Assembly (NCBI RefSeq): GCF_001885905.1
Contig: NZ_JXKM01000004.1
Coordinates: 306,884-370,883 of the forward strand
Direction of reading: 5' to 3'
Source of the DNA: Enterococcus devriesei
Lineage (GTDB): Bacteria; Bacillota; Bacilli; Lactobacillales; Enterococcaceae
DNA: 64,000 nucleotides
The notes beneath the pieces are model-generated. The model saw nothing but the letters and a program-made list of their open reading frames with translations, searched no databases and had not been told where the DNA came from. This document shows, in pieces, positions 40,301 through 49,417 of this stretch (within the stretch, counting starts at the first letter, position 1; each line of letters opens with the position of its first letter). A program made the translations under genes and the position numbers.

Positions 40301-42199
40301 TTATTCTACTTCGTAAATTTCTTGACGTTTTTTACTCTTAGGTAAGACTTGTTCATTGTCGACTAAGTCGATTTTCTTACCTGTGGTTTTTTCGATGATT
40401 TCAATGTTGTTGGCTTTTACGCTTGGGTTCCATTTACGTTCAGCAGCCTTGATTGTGCCACCGCCCATTAATGTCTTCAGCATTGCTAAATCACGAATTG
40501 CGTCTTCTTTACATAGTGTGTTATTTGACAAGATTTCGTTTTCGATCCCTTGCATTGATTTATTGTTGTCCACCATCGCAATCATTTCTGGATTTCCAAC
40601 AACTAACGCACCTTGGACAGCTGAATAAGAGTCGCCGACAACTTTAATACCGCGTTTGCCGATTTCTTCGATATGAGAAGCAAAGTCGATATGGTTATTC
40701 CCAAATCCTTCGGTTGTAACGATTGCACCGTCAACATCCATTGCTTCGATCGTCATTCCTAAACGTTTAGAAACATAGTACTTTTCTGTATTCGCTTGTG
40801 GAGAACCAACAAACATAACACCGACTAAGTCAATTTCTTCATCTTCCATCGCTTCACGCACTAAAGGTTCTCTCCAGTAGTGGCGAGAAGTTTCTTTTGA
40901 CGCTGGTCCAATACATGTTAAGGCGTGGATCCCGCCATCTAATACTTCTGTTGGTGCTAAAATGATTGGTAAGTTACCAAGATCGACGTTAGGTTTCGCT
41001 CCTAATGTCCCAACTGGTTCGATTGGCATAATCAAGTTATCGTGCATCGCACCTTGACCCATGATCTCTTTAACGATGACCACGCGTTTATTACCAATCC
41101 GGCGTGTTTGTACGATTTCATCATGTTCCACAACCAATGATTCGTCTGCTTTTTTAACAGCTTCACGAATTTCTTGAGTAATGTAGTCTGATGCTTTATG
41201 AGCGGCTAATGGTCCAGGACGTTCCATATTCGCGCCTTCTTTGATGGTCACTTGTGTCTTAATGAAGATTTCGCCTTTATCTGGTGCACCAGGACGTCCC
41301 CACATGATGTTACGGTCTAATTCGCCTTCTGATGAACCGAATTCTCCGATTTGTACACCATTGGCATCGGTCCCTGTAAGCACCATGACAACGCCGTCTA
41401 AGACACGAGTAACGCCATGGCCGATATCGGCACCATCAACTTTAGCAGCGATTGGCTGTACGTCCATGATCGTTTCACTATATTCGTTGTATTTATCTGG
41501 TGTAATGATTTCAAAAGTAACACTTTCAACTAGCTCTTCCATCTCTGCTGCTTCTTCGCACAAATCTTCCATTTTGCGTAAGACTAACGTTGTACCGTCG
41601 ATTTTTGTTTCGTCGCCGAAGATAACTTTTTCAATCTTCATATGGTCACGACGAACAGAACGAACAACCTTTTCTTCCACTTTTGCTTCTGGAGCTGCTG
41701 CCTCAGGTGTTGGAGCAGGAGCCCCTTCAACTGGTTGCGCTGGCGGTGCTGCTACTGGAGCGACACCCATTTGACCGGCAACAGACATTGGTACTTCTAA
41801 ATCAATGCCGCGTCCTTCAGCGATATGGATTCTAATTGTTTGCCCGCCCACTGGTGCGACTGGCGCAACTGGTGGTACTGGAGCCATTGGAGCAGCCGGA
41901 GCTGCGTCTTCAGCAGGAGCTGCTGGCGCTTCTTCTTTAGTGTCCTCAGAAACACCATCTAATAATTCTCTTGTTAATGGAATCAGTGCATCTGTTGTTT
42001 CTTTTAAAGTAGTACCAAGTACTTGTTCGATTGTTAGAGTATCCTCAGCTAATTCTAGTAAGCCTGAATCCTCTAAATCTGGAAAGATCGCTGGATCTTC
42101 TAAATCATCTGCTGCGATCACTTTGCCCGCTTCTGCACGGCAACATAATACTGCAGGATCTTTGGCATGTTCTTTAGCAGTTTCTGCTGTAATAGACAT
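40301..42199 (-). CDS. prdA: D-proline reductase proprotein PrdA (pyruvoyl subunit)
   Basis: 632 residues, normal for PrdA. It is made as a proprotein; cleavage before Cys429 (ALTCIGPASKETS) gives a large N-terminal and a ~204-residue C-terminal subunit whose new N-terminus becomes the pyruvoyl group that binds D-proline. Residues ~90-180 are an Ala/Pro-rich linker (PAAPAEDAAPAAPMAPVPPV) separating an N-terminal domain from the catalytic part. PrdD and PrdE are split paralogues of its two halves. Start ATG 42199 behind AGGAGG, 28 bases after prdC. Confidence 0.95.
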   Translation of the reverse strand: MSITAETAKEHAKDPAVLCCRAEAGKVIAADDLEDPAIFPDLEDSGLLELAEDTLTIEQVLGTTLKETTDALIPLTRELLDGVSEDTKEEAPAAPAEDAAPAAPMAPVPPVAPVAPVGGQTIRIHIAEGRGIDLEVPMSVAGQMGVAPVAAPPAQPVEGAPAPTPEAAAPEAKVEEKVVRSVRRDHMKIEKVIFGDETKIDGTTLVLRKMEDLCEEAAEMEELVESVTFEIITPDKYNEYSETIMDVQPIAAKVDGADIGHGVTRVLDGVVMVLTGTDANGVQIGEFGSSEGELDRNIMWGRPGAPDKGEIFIKTQVTIKEGANMERPGPLAAHKASDYITQEIREAVKKADESLVVEHDEIVQTRRIGNKRVVIVKEIMGQGAMHDNLIMPIEPVGTLGAKPNVDLGNLPIILAPTEVLDGGIHALTCIGPASKETSRHYWREPLVREAMEDEEIDLVGVMFVGSPQANTEKYYVSKRLGMTIEAMDVDGAIVTTEGFGNNHIDFASHIEEIGKRGIKVVGDSYSAVQGALVVGNPEMIAMVDNNKSMQGIENEILSNNTLCKEDAIRDLAMLKTLMGGGTIKAAERKWNPSVKANNIEIIEKTTGKKIDLVDNEQVLPKSKKRQEIYEVE

Positions 42200-42226
42200 T
42201 CGTTAATTCCTCCTAAATTGTTTTTC

Positions 42227-43516
42227 TTAATTTGTAGGTAATTTACGATATAGTCTGTGCCCATCAGCCCGCAGTACATGATCTGTATGATGATAAACCG
42301 GAACTCCTAACCTAGGAGCTACACCCATGACGGTGTTTGTTCAATCGGAACAGGACCCGGTCATTACTACTTCTGCGCCTTGTTTTTTCAAGGACATGAC
42401 AGTCGCGGCTTGACCTGGGCATATACCTGGTAAGGCACACCTATATCTTCCATTTACTTCTACCATTCGCTTGCAGCGTTCTGCAGCGACAACTTCAGCG
42501 CCCATATTGTTCGCGATTTCAGTCATCCGTTCAGCGGAGCCTCCGCATTCACAGATTAAAAGACCGACTTTCCGACTTTCTTGTGGGAACGGCATTGCGA
42601 CTAGCACACCACCACTTGTTTTGGTGATTGGTGTCATCTCATCGCCGCTTCTTCCCGTCATTGGTCCGCCAATGACGATCTCACCATGAGGTTCGACATA
42701 GCCGCCAACATTGTTGATCAGTGTTTTGACCGGTGTACCGATTGGCACATCTACAAAGACCGTTTCTTTTTGCTTCACACGTCCAGAAACAGTGACATCT
42801 TTATCAATAAAAGGCTTACGATCCTCGATTGCTTCCGCGATACGCTTAATTGTTTCAACATTGTCAATTACCGCACCGACTTCTGTTGGAAGCTGACCAG
42901 GTTCTAAGACAACGTCCATGACTTCACGAACGATCATTCGTTCATCACCTGCTGGATAGATATCCGGCAATTGATAAACATCTAAGGTTGCATCTTCAGA
43001 AACAGCCTTCAATAGGCGTGTCACTAGCAAACGATGCTTGCCTTTGACTGCGATCACACCTTTTGGCGCTTTAGTCATCTCCATACAATATTTCATTCCG
43101 CGAATCAGTTGATCAATGTGTTCACTCATTTGTTTGACATTATGAGCTAACAACGCTTCACATTCTGCACCGTTGGCAATAAAAAGACCTTCAGGAATCT
43201 CACAGGCAAGCTTCAAAAAAGTTGGAAAGCCTGCACCACCGGCACCGACAATTCCAGCAGATTCAATCGCTTTTGCGTGTGATTCCACTTCAGGAATCGG
43301 TACATACGTTGAAAAATCTTGTTCTTCATCAATCACCAAAACAATATTTTCACCATTTACATCAACGACATTTCCAGAAAAACTCGCATGAATGTTTGCT
43401 CCCAGACCATTTGGTTCAGCAATTAGTTGTCCGCGATCCACGTGGTCACCAGCTTTGACGATTCCCTTACAAGGAGCACCGACATGTTGTTTTAATGGTA
43501 TTAGAATTTGTGTCAA
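42227..43516 (-). CDS. prdC: Proline reductase electron-transfer selenoprotein PrdC (Sec at UGA)
   Basis: RnfC-like flavin/Fe-S type protein: LIPLKQHVGAPCKGIVKAGD start, GAGGAGFPTFLKL and a Cys-rich part CECGGSAERM. The conventional frame stops after MTGSCSD at 391 residues, but the next codon is TGA at 42341-42343 and the frame continues for 37 more codons to TAA 42227-42229 (U-TNTVMGVAPRLGVPVYHH start). A SECIS-like hairpin follows the UGA (42302-42320). Clostridial PrdC is a known selenoprotein with Sec near its C-terminus, so the full length is about 429 with Sec392. It is thought to hand electrons to PrdB. First gene of the prd operon. Confidence 0.93.
42302..42320 (-). promoter_or_regulatory. 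SECIS-like hairpin of prdC
   Basis: On the minus strand AGCTCCTA and TAGGAGTT pair over 8 bp (one G-U) around a GGT loop; with the top pair open the loop is AGGUU. The loop begins 28 nt after the UGA. GGU in the loop is also present in the E. coli fdhF SECIS. Confidence 0.75.
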
Positions 43517-43559
43517 ATTAGTTCACCTCCTCACTTTTACATTTGTTCGAACTTGAGCA

Positions 43560-43628
43560 AATCAGCCACCCGTAGTTCAAGTAAATGATAGCACACTCGT
43601 ATCGGCGATAAAAGGCTGTTTGCCGATA
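43560..43628 (-). promoter_or_regulatory. prd operon promoter region with inverted repeat
   Basis: TATCGGC (43600-43606) and GCCGATA (43622-43628) form a perfect 7-bp inverted repeat about 85 bases upstream of prdC. A -10-like TATCAT lies at 43585-43590, but no good -35 precedes it, suggesting activator dependence. A GG-N10-GC pair with TTTGCT (43557-43570) could be a weak sigma-54 site. The rest of 43629-44038 is AT-rich with no gene. Confidence 0.4.
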
Positions 43629-44038
43629 TTTTTGATATTTTCTGACGAATAATTTTACAAATCACACATTTTTTTGGATTCTCTAATTAAAAATTAATGA
43701 AGAATCTCGCGCTTTTAAAAAACGATTACATCTGTTGTAAATTAAGTGATTTATCCCATATCACAAATGGATATGAGTAGAAAAATAAACTTACACTTAA
43801 AAATATAATTTGTTATTTCACAGATTTAATATTTTGGGTTTCTCGTTATTTAACTGAGAGCTATTATCAATTAAATAACCATCCTATAAACTGAATCTAT
43901 CGATAAATAATTTATTATGCTTCTTTTTCATATGTATATTTGTACACATATCGTTTCTTTTAATAGTTTTGCATGACTCGCTACTAGCCAACTTTTTATT
44001 CCTTTTTAAAACGTGCACTCTTTGAGGTCAAGCTACAA

Positions 44039-44072
44039 AAAAAGCTCCACCCATTGAAGGGTAGAGCCGACT
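44039..44072 (-). terminator. Terminator of peptide transporter gene
   Basis: GCTCTACCC and GGGTGGAGC pair with one mismatch; a long T-run follows on the minus strand. Confidence 0.85.
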
Positions 44073-44082
44073 TAGTTTAAAA

Positions 44083-45438
44083 TTATTCAGCTGTTTCTAA
44101 TTTGTCCAATGATTTACTAAAGAACCATAAAATCAAACCTAATACGATAACAACAGCTGCTAGAATGCCATAACCCATTTGGAATTTCGCTGGGTCCGCA
44201 GTTTCTAGAATCGCATAAATGACCGGATAGATCATTTGGGAGAAGAAGACCGCAATCGTCCAAACACCTAATAATAGTCCCATCATTTTTGCTGGTGCTA
44301 ATTTGGCGATAAATGAGTTTCCAAGTGGAGAGAAGACCATTTCACCGACTGACATCAATAGGCTGACTAATGCCAACCAAAGGATTCCAGTATGACCATT
44401 ACCAATCATATCCGCAATGACCATGACCACGTAAGAAATACCTACTAACATCATACCTAGTGCTGTTTTCTTAAACATACTCATATCCCCTTTAGGGCGA
44501 GCTGCTAACTTCGTCCATAAACGACCTAAGACTGGACCTAACACAATACAAGTCAAAGCGTTCATTGAGTCAAAGTAAGAAGTAGGGATCTTGAAGCTTC
44601 CAACGACCCAGTTAGCACGTTCAATAAAGCCAGCACCATCACCATAACCAAAGTAGAAGTACGCAGGCATATACGCTAAGTACCACACTGTCCAGAAAAC
44701 GACAGAGAATAAAGTAACCAAAATAATAGCAAGGATACGTTTTTTATCCCCAGATGTCAATTTTGTGTTTGCCGCATCATCTTTTGTAGCGGCTGTTTCA
44801 TATTGTCGTTGATCAACTTTAAATGGTTTTTTCCCAGCTTCGCCTAATGAACGGCTGTTTCCAAGGAACCAAAGTGCATCAATCAATAATAAAATACCAC
44901 AAATCATAAATAAGAAGTTAAAGCCAAAACCTTTTAATAATAATACTAAGAAGGTCGTTCCGATAAATGAACCGATGTTAACAAAAGAATACTGAACTGA
45001 AAAGGCTTCATTCAATTCTTTTTCATCACTGAAAAGCAAGGCATTTACACCAGATAAGTTTCCTTTGAACAAACCGGTTCCAAGAGCGACTAAGATGATC
45101 ATCACCCAAACCATTGGTAGCGAATGGGCTTGCCAAGCGACTAAATAGCCGGCCCCCATCATAATCATTCCGGCAGCCACGCAGAGTCTCGGACTTAGCC
45201 AATAGTCAGCGATGTATCCACCGAAGGTCGGTGTGATATAAGTCGCAGCAACGAAGAAAGCTGACATCGATACCCCTTGGGCACTAGTCATCCCTAAGCC
45301 ACCAGCTGCAGCCGTTGTTGCAATCCAAATCGTCAATAAGTACTTTGCCGTATAAAAGGCACAGCGTTCAAAAGTAAAGCCGAGCGCACAGACATAAAAC
45401 CCAAAAGGCTTTTTATTTTTTACTGGAGTTGTTTCCAC
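44083..45438 (-). CDS. POT-family proton/oligopeptide symporter
   Basis: About 451 residues; GTG 45438 (MVETTPVKNKKPFGFYVC) fits the AAGGA ribosome site, whereas the ATG 6 bases earlier abuts it. Twelve membrane segments of the MFS/POT type with conserved features FTFERCAFYTAKYLLTIW (ExxER-like region), TPTFGGYIADYWLSPR and GNLSGVNALLF. POT proteins import di- and tripeptides. It is the third gene after two proline-peptide peptidases, so it probably brings in the peptides that feed the proline reductase pathway. Confidence 0.85.
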   Translation of the reverse strand: METTPVKNKKPFGFYVCALGFTFERCAFYTAKYLLTIWIATTAAAGGLGMTSAQGVSMSAFFVAATYITPTFGGYIADYWLSPRLCVAAGMIMMGAGYLVAWQAHSLPMVWVMIILVALGTGLFKGNLSGVNALLFSDEKELNEAFSVQYSFVNIGSFIGTTFLVLLLKGFGFNFLFMICGILLLIDALWFLGNSRSLGEAGKKPFKVDQRQYETAATKDDAANTKLTSGDKKRILAIILVTLFSVVFWTVWYLAYMPAYFYFGYGDGAGFIERANWVVGSFKIPTSYFDSMNALTCIVLGPVLGRLWTKLAARPKGDMSMFKKTALGMMLVGISYVVMVIADMIGNGHTGILWLALVSLLMSVGEMVFSPLGNSFIAKLAPAKMMGLLLGVWTIAVFFSQMIYPVIYAILETADPAKFQMGYGILAAVVIVLGLILWFFSKSLDKLETAE

Positions 45439-45464
45439 TATCATTCCTTCTTTCTTCAACTAGT

Positions 45465-46346
45465 TTAATCGTTTGCTGCTAACCATTCCGTCAACAGCTT
45501 CATGTATTTTTCCCGTTCCTCAACAAATGGCATATGTCGGCTGTAGGCAAACAGCTCCCATTTTGCTTCTGGAATCGCGTCATACATCGTTTTTGCGACA
45601 AGCGGCGTACATAAATCATTGGTGCCGCTAGTTACAAGTGTTGGGATCGTCACATCACGTAATTTTTCAGTGTAATCATAGTCATGTAACGTTCCTTCAG
45701 GTGAATACTCATTCGGCCCCCAAGCTACGACATAGCTTTCGGTTCCCGGAACTTTCTCCCGCCATAACGGCTCAGGATCATTTTTGGTAAAAATGGGTGC
45801 CGCATGGCGAACCATATAACGATCATTGGCTGCCAAATAGGCTGGATCATCATAAACACCTGTTTCTTCCGCTTTCGCGATCGCCGCTTGGTCTTCTTCA
45901 GACATGAATTTGATCATCCGATGCTGTTCTTGGGCCCAAAGTTTCGCAGATGGCAAAGTACTTGAAAGTACCATACTTTTTACGCCTTTAGGAGCATAAT
46001 CACAAACATAGATAATCTCTAACATTCCGCCCCAAGATTGACCTAATAAATGAACTTCATCCAAGCCTAAATGTTCTCTCAACGCGATCAATTCATTGAC
46101 CCACGTTTCTTTTGTCCAAAGCTCTGGCTGAGATGGCACCGCGGACTTCCCGCAACCTAATTGATCATACATGATGATCTGACGGCCATCGACCGCCATT
46201 TCATCAAGTACTTCAAAATAATTATGGGTTGATCCGGGTCCGCCATGCATGACAATCAATGGTTTCTTATTGTCAGCTTGTTCGCCGACAATCCGATAAT
46301 AAGTCTGATGCCCTAAATAGGGCATGTAGCCTTCTTCGATTTTCAT
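45465..46346 (-). CDS. pip: Prolyl aminopeptidase (proline iminopeptidase), S33
   Basis: 293 residues, alpha/beta hydrolase. Oxyanion motif MHGGPGSTHNYF, nucleophile Ser in LLGQSWGGMLEI, catalytic Asp in SGTNDLCTP and His in SRHMPFVEE. The family releases N-terminal proline from short peptides. No signal peptide, so it is cytoplasmic. Encoded between an M24 dipeptidase and the POT transporter with short gaps, forming an operon for proline-peptide use. Confidence 0.88.
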   Translation of the reverse strand: MKIEEGYMPYLGHQTYYRIVGEQADNKKPLIVMHGGPGSTHNYFEVLDEMAVDGRQIIMYDQLGCGKSAVPSQPELWTKETWVNELIALREHLGLDEVHLLGQSWGGMLEIIYVCDYAPKGVKSMVLSSTLPSAKLWAQEQHRMIKFMSEEDQAAIAKAEETGVYDDPAYLAANDRYMVRHAAPIFTKNDPEPLWREKVPGTESYVVAWGPNEYSPEGTLHDYDYTEKLRDVTIPTLVTSGTNDLCTPLVAKTMYDAIPEAKWELFAYSRHMPFVEEREKYMKLLTEWLAAND

Positions 46347-46361
46347 ACGTTGCGCGGCCTC

Positions 46362-47438
46362 CTAACCGATTATTTCTAAATCTTTCGGATAATGATTCAA
46401 GTTCTCGCAACCGTCCTCAGTCACAATCACCAAGTCTTCAATCCGCACACCGACTTCGCCTGGAATATAGATCCCTGGTTCGATCGAAAAGACATTGCCG
46501 ACTTCCGCAACATTGTCGTTAGCGCCGGAAACATCACCTGTTTCATGGCAATCGATACCAATGAAATGGCCTAAACGGTGAGTAAAGTATTCGCCATAGC
46601 CTTTTTCTGTGATGTAATCACGAGCCGCTGCGTCAAGTTCTGAGAATTTTACGCCTGGTTTTACAAGGTCGATCGCACGCTGCGCCGCTTCTTTGACGAT
46701 TTCATACACTTCGCGACCTTTGTCCGAAACTTCCTTATAGAAGAACGTCCGTGTCATATCAGAGGCATAAGAGTTTTTGATTCCGCCAATGTCCAAGATG
46801 ACTGAGTCACCAACTTTAACTTTTGAATCATCCGTTTCGTGGTGAGGATCTGCCGCATTGGCACCGTAGCCGACGATTGGATCAAATGAGAAGCCAGTGT
46901 TGCCTAGCTCTTTATAAATCTCACCTAATTTGTCCGCCATTTCTGCTTCAGTTAATTCTTGCGGCAGTAATTTTTTCAAGCGATCGATTGCAATTTCGTT
47001 ATCCGATTGGGCGTCACGCATCAATTGTTTTTCTTCTTCATCTTTGATGGCGCGTACAGCGTCGGTAATTTCTGAACCATTGCCTAATTTGGCATTTGGC
47101 ACAAGTTCTAACAAGTGCAATAAGAAATGTGCTGGCCAGTTCTTATCGATACCGATTTTTTTGTCCGTATCAACATACTCTAAAACTTTTTTCACAGCGT
47201 CGTCGGTATCATCAATAAATACTTTTTCCACGCCCAAATCTTCTTCGATCGGGAATAATTTGTTGACGATCAATGTGTTTTTGTTTTCAGGAGTAATCAC
47301 TAACACTAACAACCGTTCACCAGGATGAATCCAGCGACCAGTTAGATAGAAAATAGTTGTTGGATCTGAAACTAACAGTTGGCCATAACCTTGTTCATTC
47401 ATTTTTTCAATTACTCTTTCAACGCGACTTTCTTTCAA
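46362..47438 (-). CDS. pepQ: M24 Xaa-Pro dipeptidase/aminopeptidase
   Basis: 358 residues. Creatinase-like N-terminal domain (about 1-130), then the pita-bread M24 domain with metal ligands in ILDIGGIKNSYASDMTRTF (two Asp), GHFIGIDCHE (His), SIEPGIYIP (Glu) and RIEDLVIVTEDG (Glu). It cleaves X-Pro bonds of dipeptides, liberating proline. It begins the peptidase-peptidase-transporter operon that runs toward prdC. The 47439-47963 gap upstream holds the promoter; no gene is visible there. Confidence 0.85.
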   Translation of the reverse strand: MKESRVERVIEKMNEQGYGQLLVSDPTTIFYLTGRWIHPGERLLVLVITPENKNTLIVNKLFPIEEDLGVEKVFIDDTDDAVKKVLEYVDTDKKIGIDKNWPAHFLLHLLELVPNAKLGNGSEITDAVRAIKDEEEKQLMRDAQSDNEIAIDRLKKLLPQELTEAEMADKLGEIYKELGNTGFSFDPIVGYGANAADPHHETDDSKVKVGDSVILDIGGIKNSYASDMTRTFFYKEVSDKGREVYEIVKEAAQRAIDLVKPGVKFSELDAAARDYITEKGYGEYFTHRLGHFIGIDCHETGDVSGANDNVAEVGNVFSIEPGIYIPGEVGVRIEDLVIVTEDGCENLNHYPKDLEIIG

Positions 47439-47902
47439 AATCTTTCACTCCTTTAAATAGTATTCGCCCGTAGGCATTATTAAAAACAGCTCGACATTTC
47501 ACTCGGCTGTCAATAATCATCATTCGCGGAAATTCAGCTGCTATGTAACAGATAAATACTCATAATAGAAAAATGTGCAACTATTCACCTACCACTAGTT
47601 TTAAAATAACCATAAAACCATGTACATTTCAAGGATTAATTGCAAAAAAATCATTTTTCAAAATTCGTATCCGCTTCCAGTATTCTACTATAATTTCCGC
47701 GAGGTTTAAACATTTCTTAAAACTTTTTTCTGGTAAATCGCTATCTAACCATTATTTTCTCAAGCATATCAACAAATCGTCCCTATCGCCGTTATAATCA
47801 TTTTGTTATCTATTTCTCATTAACTTTCTTTTTTATTAAAAAGTCGGGATTATCAATAACACTTTATTCACAAAAAAAATTCTCTATCGAAGCATTAAAA
47901 CA

Positions 47903-47947
47903 AAAAGAAAAGACGGACTGTTGTGTAACAGTTCGCCTCCTCTTTTT
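47903..47947 (-). terminator. Terminator of threonine/serine exporter genes
   Basis: GGACTGTT and AACAGTTC pair, with extended pairing AAAAGA/TCTTTT outside, just past the stop at 47964. The 47439-47902 sequence is AT-rich and shows no credible gene; short hairpins only. Confidence 0.75.
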
Positions 47948-47963
47948 GTTTACGTAGCTGAAA

Positions 47964-48413
47964 TTAGCCACGTTTCATTTTATGATAGGAATAAAAAAAT
48001 TTCGGGGATAATTCATAGCCTGCGGTAATCCCCACTGCGATTGCGATCGCGATTTTCAACACTTGCACACCAATTTGCGCCGCTTTGAGGGAGTCTCCGA
48101 TGAAAAAATTATAGGTAAAGTTATAGATACCCATCCCTGGGACTAAACAAAAGATCCCGCAAATTAAAAAAATCGTCACTGGTGCCTTCAAGGCAAAGGA
48201 AGCTTCGCGAGAAAGGTAGATTAAGACTAACGAAGCGATAAAGGTCGCTCCCACCGGTGCCACCCAAAAGCGCATGATCAATAAATAGATGAACCAGCCG
48301 CAAGCGCCGATCGCTCCGCAATGAACATAGTAGCGACGCGGGACTTCAAATAGGATCGCAAAAGAAATCGTACCTAAAAAACCCGCCAAAATTTGAAATA
48401 ATAAATTGATCAT
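47964..48413 (-). CDS. Threonine/serine exporter, small ThrE_2-type subunit
   Basis: 149 residues with four or five membrane segments (FQILAGFLGTISFAILFEVP, GAIGACGWFIYLLIM and following). It matches the short ThrE_2 half of split ThrE-type exporters, whose large half is encoded just upstream (21 bases). The pair would export threonine, serine or related amino acids; in this setting it may export amino acids freed from imported peptides, an inference. Confidence 0.8.
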   Translation of the reverse strand: MINLLFQILAGFLGTISFAILFEVPRRYYVHCGAIGACGWFIYLLIMRFWVAPVGATFIASLVLIYLSREASFALKAPVTIFLICGIFCLVPGMGIYNFTYNFFIGDSLKAAQIGVQVLKIAIAIAVGITAGYELSPKFFYSYHKMKRG

Positions 48414-48433
48414 CGACCTTACCTCCTCTTTTT

Positions 48434-49192
48434 TTATAGTGTGTTAAAAATTTGCAAGACGAGTCCCACACCGACTGACACACACAAAGCTGTGATCAGT
48501 GCATTGATCATCTGACCCCAACCAGAGCTGTAATCCCCGTCAAATAAATAGCGAATCCCATTGACGATCGCCACCCCAGGCAAAAGGGAAATGATCCCGC
48601 CAGTTACCAAACTAGTCAACTGTAAAGCCGGAATAAACTGGACGAATAAACAGGCCAAGATACTGACAAACGCACTGCTGGTAATGGTTGAAATGATGTC
48701 TGACATATTGAATTTTGGCAGTAAATACATCGAAAAACAGGCTAGCAAAACCCCTAAGAACAATGCCCCGATGGTATCCCACAAACTGCCCCCAAAAATA
48801 AAACAAAAACTAGCACTGCCAAAGGCATACGCGAAAATTTTCAATGGATTTGAAGCAAAGGACTCACGCTTAATATCTTGTAGCCAATCACGAGCATCTT
48901 CTGGACTCAGCCGTTTTTCTGTTAATCGTCTGGATAACGTATTGATTTGTTCGATCCGCCCCAAATTAATCGGCGAAATAGGAATGTCTCGTACTCGTGC
49001 TTGCACCGTTTGGTCTTTCAAACGTGCGGTCATAAAGATTCCATTAATCAAGACAAAACTATCAAATTCCTTCAATTCCAACGCTTCGGCAATATGGCGA
49101 ATTGTCGTCTCGATTCGCTTGATCTCCGCCCCATTTTTTAATAAGGTCTCGCCTATATCATAAACAAAATCAAAAGCTTCCTGCTCTTTCAT
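48434..49192 (-). CDS. Threonine/serine exporter, large ThrE-type subunit
   Basis: 252 residues. A soluble N-terminal part (LLKNGAEIKRIETTIRHIAE, then FVLINGIFMTARLKDQ) is followed by about five membrane segments, with GGIISLLPGVAIVNGIRYLFDGDYSSG a conserved ThrE region. It works with the small subunit encoded next. Amino-acid export family; exact substrate untested. Confidence 0.82.
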   Translation of the reverse strand: MKEQEAFDFVYDIGETLLKNGAEIKRIETTIRHIAEALELKEFDSFVLINGIFMTARLKDQTVQARVRDIPISPINLGRIEQINTLSRRLTEKRLSPEDARDWLQDIKRESFASNPLKIFAYAFGSASFCFIFGGSLWDTIGALFLGVLLACFSMYLLPKFNMSDIISTITSSAFVSILACLFVQFIPALQLTSLVTGGIISLLPGVAIVNGIRYLFDGDYSSGWGQMINALITALCVSVGVGLVLQIFNTL

Positions 49193-49367
49193 CGGCCTCC
49201 CCCTCTCTAAATGAAAAATAAATGCCCTTTTCTGACTGAACTTTACGTAAACTATTTCGGAGAAAAAGACTAAACGTATCTATGCGTTTTTAATTCTGTT
49301 AAAAATCCAATTTGTAGCTGCCTCAGCTAAGATAAATTTATTTTGCGAAAAGTCCGACTCGCAAAAA

Positions 49368-49398
49368 CGACGACAGCTTTTTTGCTGTCGTCGTCAAT
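49368..49398 (-). terminator. Terminator of M24 peptidase gene
   Basis: GACGACAGC and GCTGTCGTC form a perfect 9-bp stem with a TTTTTT loop region. It lies beyond the stop of the peptidase gene at 49418. Confidence 0.75.
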
Positions 49399-49417
49399 AG
49401 TATAGCGTATCTAATAC

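Noticed and set aside
41241..42206. Long plus-strand frames opposite prdA
   Set aside because: Antisense shadows of the Ala/Pro-rich prdA linker; composition is Ser/Gly/Ala-biased as expected.
47573..47797. 74-codon plus-strand frame in the intergenic gap
   Set aside because: AT-rich, Lys/Ser/Phe-heavy product, no ribosome site; likely chance.
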